The position numbers were made by a program, and so were the translations under genes. A DNA stretch of 8,357 nt from the NCBI GenBank assembly GCA_016293975.1, contig JAEDCW010000057.1:1-8357 (forward strand), given 5' to 3'. The notes below the pieces were generated by a model, which was not told where the DNA came from, did not search any database, and saw only the letters and a list, made by a program, of their open reading frames with translations. Positions 5,663 to 8,357 of this stretch are shown in pieces; within the stretch, counting starts at the first letter, position 1; the number at the start of each line of letters is the position of its first letter. Origin of the DNA: Clostridia bacterium. Lineage in GTDB: Bacteria; Bacillota; Clostridia; Christensenellales; CAG-138.

Positions 5663-7600
5663 GTGGATAGAAAAACGCTTTCACAGAAGAGTCTGGCAGA
5701 TTTGAGAGAGCTTGCTAAAATGCAAGGCGTTAAGAGTCTCACGAAGTATCGCAAGGACGACCTGATCGACATCATTATGGCAGGCGGGGACATATCAGTC
5801 TTGAACCCCACCGAACCGGTCGAGCCGCCACGCGATTTTATGATCGAGGACATTACAGACGAACAAAAACCCGACATGGCGGAGGAACCAACCCCGCTTC
5901 AAAGACCCACATATCATGTGCCTGCAGAGCCTGTACGCCGTATACAGACATATCAGAGGCAGGATAACGACCGCAGGCAGAACGACGGCTATCAGCGCAG
6001 GCAGAACGACGGCTACCAGAGATACAACCAGAACGATGGTTATCAGCAAAATGACGGTTATCAGCGCAGACAGAATGACGGCTATCAGCGCAGGCAGAAC
6101 GACGGCTATCAGAGATACGGCCAAAACGACGGCTATCAGAGATATGGTCAAAACGACGGCTATCAGCGCAGACAGAATGACGGTTATCAGAGATATAACC
6201 AGAATGACGGTTATCAGCAGAACGACGGCTATCAGCGCAGACAAAACGACAGCTACTCACAAGGCGGCTATCAGCGCGGCTATTCTCCTGACGGCTATCA
6301 GCGCGGTTATTCTTCTGACGTCTATCAGCAGAAGGACTATGTTGCACGCGAACCTGCTTCGAGACAGGATTCGATGCGCGACAGCGACGCACAGGACAAC
6401 TCCGGAGGCGTAAACCCCGACGTATCGAGCATATTGGCAGGTGACGACGTGATCGAGGTCGGCGGTGTGCTCGAGATAATGCCGGACGGCTACGGCTTCA
6501 TAAGAACCAACAACTATTGTGCAGGATGCAACGACATTTACATTTCAATCGCTCAGATAAGGCGTTTCATGCTCAAGACCGGCGACTATATCACCGGCAG
6601 AAGCAAGCCCAACAGGGATTCCGACAGGTTCTCTGCATTGCTCATTGTGGACTCGGTTAACTATGCACCGCCCGAGGAGACCATGAAGCGCAAGTCGTTT
6701 GACGACTTAGTACCGATATTCCCGACAGAGAGGCTCACTCTTGAAAACAAAAAGCTCGACCGCAAGCAAAACCGCACAGTAAGGCTCGTAGATCTCGTCG
6801 CCCCGATAGGCAAGGGGCAGAGGGGTATGATAGTCAGCCAGCCCAAGGCAGGTAAGACTACGCTGTTAAAGGAAATCGCAACGGGAATCAGCGAGAACCA
6901 TCCCGACATACACCTCATCGTACTGCTCATTGATGAGCGTCCCGAGGAAGTCACCGATATGCAGCGCTCCATAAAGGGCGAAGTTGTCTATTCGACGTTC
7001 GACGAGATGCCCGAGCATCACACAAAGATCGCCGAAATGGTAATGGAACGTGCGATGCGCCTCGTAGAGTACGGCAAGGACGTCGTAGTGCTTATGGACT
7101 CCATAACAAGACTCACACGCGCATACAACCTGACCATTCCCGCAACCGGCAAGACACTTTCCGGCGGTATGGACCCGGGAGCGCTGTTTAAGCCGAAGCG
7201 TTTCTTTGGTGCCGCAAGAAATATCGAGAACGGCGGAAGCCTTACGATAATCGCCACCGCACTTACCGAGACCGGAAGCCGCATGGACGACATGGTATTC
7301 GAGGAGTTCAAGGGAACGGGCAACATGGAGATACATCTCGATCGCAAGCTTTCCGAAAAGCGAATTTTCCCTGCTATCGATCTACAGCGTTCGAGCACGA
7401 GGCGCGAGGAGCTTCTGCTCTCAAAGCAGGAGCAGGACTTCGTCTATCTGATGCGCAGAATGTATGCCAGCGGCACTACAAGCGAGGTAACGGAGCAGAT
7501 ACTCAGCCTCCTCGACAAGACGGAGACCAACGAAGAGCTCGTTAAGGCGTTCTCCGCGAACATCCGCGGCAAATTTGAAAAAGAAGGGTTTACGCTGTAA
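5663..7600 (+). CDS. rho: Transcription termination factor Rho with large repeat-rich insert
   Basis: Rho is a hexameric RNA-dependent ATPase/translocase that ends transcription of untranslated RNA. Domains in order: Rho N-terminal helical domain (about 5-48, KSLADLRELAKMQGV); a disordered insert (about 50-260) with a QNDGY repeat array; the cold-shock-like RNA-binding domain (about 262-335, DGYGFIRTNNY, NDIYISIAQIRRF, KTGDYITG); and the RecA-type ATPase. The ATPase has Walker A QPKAGKT (393-399), Walker B VVVLMD (474-479), the Q/R-loop region GKTLSGG (496-502) and the LDRKLSEKR segment (559-567) that carries the arginine finger in the family. All key motifs are intact. The 645 residues compare with about 420 in E. 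coli; the excess is the insert. The start is GTG, five bases after AGGAGG. It is monocistronic, with its own promoter, leader and terminator. The rpmE gene that often follows rho in Firmicutes is absent. Confidence 0.97.
   Translation: MDRKTLSQKSLADLRELAKMQGVKSLTKYRKDDLIDIIMAGGDISVLNPTEPVEPPRDFMIEDITDEQKPDMAEEPTPLQRPTYHVPAEPVRRIQTYQRQDNDRRQNDGYQRRQNDGYQRYNQNDGYQQNDGYQRRQNDGYQRRQNDGYQRYGQNDGYQRYGQNDGYQRRQNDGYQRYNQNDGYQQNDGYQRRQNDSYSQGGYQRGYSPDGYQRGYSSDVYQQKDYVAREPASRQDSMRDSDAQDNSGGVNPDVSSILAGDDVIEVGGVLEIMPDGYGFIRTNNYCAGCNDIYISIAQIRRFMLKTGDYITGRSKPNRDSDRFSALLIVDSVNYAPPEETMKRKSFDDLVPIFPTERLTLENKKLDRKQNRTVRLVDLVAPIGKGQRGMIVSQPKAGKTTLLKEIATGISENHPDIHLIVLLIDERPEEVTDMQRSIKGEVVYSTFDEMPEHHTKIAEMVMERAMRLVEYGKDVVVLMDSITRLTRAYNLTIPATGKTLSGGMDPGALFKPKRFFGAARNIENGGSLTIIATALTETGSRMDDMVFEEFKGTGNMEIHLDRKLSEKRIFPAIDLQRSSTRREELLLSKQEQDFVYLMRRMYASGTTSEVTEQILSLLDKTETNEELVKAFSANIRGKFEKEGFTL
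5972..6328 (+). repeat. In-frame QNDGY repeat array inside rho
   Basis: Residues 104-222 of Rho carry eleven exact QNDGY units plus one QNDSY, joined by short QRR, QRYN, QRYG or Q linkers. The array then degrades into GYQRGYS-type units. The composition is Tyr, Arg, Gln, Asn, Gly and Asp with almost no aliphatic residue, so it should be disordered. A 30-residue block (112-141) recurs at 169-198, 57 residues later. Units are coding and in frame, without spacers, so this is not a CRISPR. Confidence 0.95.
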
Positions 7601-7629
7601 TCGCTTCGGAAAAATAAATACTGTATTCA

Positions 7630-7668
7630 AACACATCCGTGACGCAATACCGTCGCGGATGTGTTTTT
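7630..7668 (+). terminator. Intrinsic terminator of rho
   Basis: The left arm 7630-7644 (AACACATCCGTGACG) pairs with 7651-7665 around the loop CAATAC, with one G-T pair, giving 15 base pairs followed by a T run to 7668. It lies about 30 bases after the rho stop. Confidence 0.92.
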
Positions 7669-7682
7669 GTTTCCCCGACGCA

Positions 7683-7857
7683 CCCGACCCCCCTGCAAAA
7701 AAAGGGGATAGAGGGTGGCGGTTGGGGGCTTTGTGCGTCTGAAAAAGGCCGTTCACTCTTCCTACACACCCAACCCCCTGCCCCCTTCCTTCAATGGAAG
7801 CGGGAAATAGGTCATGGGGCTTCGCCCCATGCCCCGACTCCTGCGCAGGGGGAGGGG
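7683..7857. repeat. GC-rich palindromic intergenic block
   Basis: No gene is supported here. The block contains three related motifs, CCCGACCCCCCTGC (7683-7696), CCCAACCCCCTGC (7769-7781) and CCCGACTCCTGC (7833-7844). It also has a strong hairpin CATGGGGC/GCCCCATG with a three-base loop (7813-7831), a CTTCC/GGAAG hairpin (7785-7800), a palindrome around CCTGCGCAGG (7840-7849), and GGTTGGG/CCCAACC arms (7720-7726 and 7769-7775). Composition differs sharply from both flanks. It looks like a dispersed intergenic repeat family or the remains of a small non-coding mobile element; copy number in the genome cannot be seen from one window. Confidence 0.5.
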
Positions 7858-7888
7858 AGATGAGTTCCGGCAAGCGCAGAAAAAAGCA

Positions 7889-7917
7889 TTGTCAGAAAAC
7901 CCATAATACTATATAAT
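7889..7917 (+). promoter_or_regulatory. Strong sigma-A promoter before the last gene
   Basis: TTGTCA (7889-7894, one mismatch) and a perfect TATAAT (7912-7917) are separated by exactly 17 bases. Transcription would begin near 7924. The following 120 bases (to 8043) hold no ATG start, no gene and no clear structure that I can see. Confidence 0.7.
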
Positions 7918-8043
7918 GTCAGTGTATACAGACTTTCGTATAAAACTTCAGTACAGAAAACATCCACACAGAATAATTCGTAAGAAACTCTGAACAGCAG
8001 TCCTCTTAAGTAACCTCCACATAAAAGCAGAATTCAGCAGGAG

Positions 8044-8357
8044 TTGGAAAAGGGCTTTCAAACACTCTGTTACCCGACAGAGGAAACGGCAAAGATTCAT
8101 GCCGTAGATGCAAAAAACCAGATTATGAGTTACGTCACATGTGAAACCCGCACCCCGTTCGAGGCAAAGGCAAAAGCTATCGACATCTTTGGAATCACGG
8201 TGAGCATCAGCCCCGACTTTATCTTTACAACAGCGGATTCCATAGAAGTGGTGAAGCTGCGCTGCTGCAAGCCTGACTTAACACAGACAGGCAAAAAGAA
8301 AGATGGCGGAGCCCGGCAGTCGCTCGGACTGTATGCTTTGTACTGCTACGGCAAGAC
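8044..8357 (+). CDS. Partial gene, possible PD-(D/E)XK nuclease-like protein, runs off the window
   Basis: The frame is open from 8014 to the window end, without a stop. From the TTG at 8044 it encodes at least 104 residues, including LCYPTEETAKIHAVDAKNQ, SYVTCETRTPFEAKAKAI, VSISPDFIF, SIEVVKLRCCKPD and SLGLYALYCYGK. The SPDFIF strand followed by IEVVK resembles the PD...(E)xxK core of RecB-type PD-(D/E)XK nucleases, and such genes are common in integrative elements; this is a resemblance, not a proven family. The N-terminal start is unclear: no ATG exists between the promoter at 7889-7917 and the ATG at 8125. TTG 8044 has only AGGAG touching it, and an in-frame ATT at 8032 has no ribosome binding site. 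The gene may use an unusual start or have lost its 5' end. Confidence 0.5.
   Translation, partial: MEKGFQTLCYPTEETAKIHAVDAKNQIMSYVTCETRTPFEAKAKAIDIFGITVSISPDFIFTTADSIEVVKLRCCKPDLTQTGKKKDGGARQSLGLYALYCYGK

Noticed and set aside
5795..6244. Minus-strand hydrophobic frame with LIAVVL-type repeats
   Set aside because: It is the antisense shadow of the rho repeat array; the periodic hydrophobicity arises from complementing QNDGY codons.
5978..6256. CRISPR-like direct repeats
   Set aside because: The repeats are in frame with rho, vary at third codon positions and have no unique spacers.
7421..7873. Minus-strand frame across the end of rho and the GC-rich block
   Set aside because: It overlaps rho and its terminator in antisense and reads low-complexity repeat DNA; there is no family resemblance.

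Overview
The window reads as a chromosomal segment of an endospore-forming Clostridia-type Firmicute. The main evidence is a yabP-yabQ-divIC sporulation/division cluster, a class A RNase P RNA behind a Nif3-like and zinc-ribbon gene pair, strong AGGAGG-type ribosome binding sites, and intrinsic terminators after the transcription units. I cannot name the species.

Layout. (1) 6-1923, plus strand: a short-form Nif3-like metalloprotein, a coiled-coil C4 zinc-ribbon protein, then the RNase P RNA (rnpB), closed by a hairpin terminator. (2) 1967-4223, minus strand: a small stand-alone Smr-domain protein and a 616-residue lipoprotein of unknown function whose chain looks internally repeated. (3) 4336-5366, minus strand: yabP and yabQ overlap by one base. 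divIC follows with its own vegetative-type promoter and a terminator whose stem starts inside its last codons. (4) 5367-5662: a divergent intergenic region with a possible sporulation-type promoter for yabP and a good sigma-A promoter plus a structured leader for rho. (5) 5663-7600, plus strand: rho, encoding a 645-residue termination factor with about 210 residues inserted between the N-terminal domain and the RNA-binding domain. The core of the insert is a Tyr/Arg/Gln/Asn-rich array built on QNDGY. A strong terminator follows. (6) 7670-8357: a GC-rich intergenic block with a thrice-repeated motif and small palindromes, then an AT-richer stretch with a near-consensus promoter, then a gene that runs off the window and looks accessory (nuclease-like, low confidence).

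How the parts fit. The yabP/yabQ products act in sporulation, whereas DivIC is needed in every division. The extra promoter in front of divIC explains how the two can be expressed apart. The most unusual item is Rho: the catalytic core is complete, but the inserted repeat has the composition of a self-associating disordered region. Duplicated blocks of the array differ almost only at synonymous sites, so the peptide pattern appears to be maintained by selection. I found no CRISPR array, tRNA, insertion sequence or phage module.
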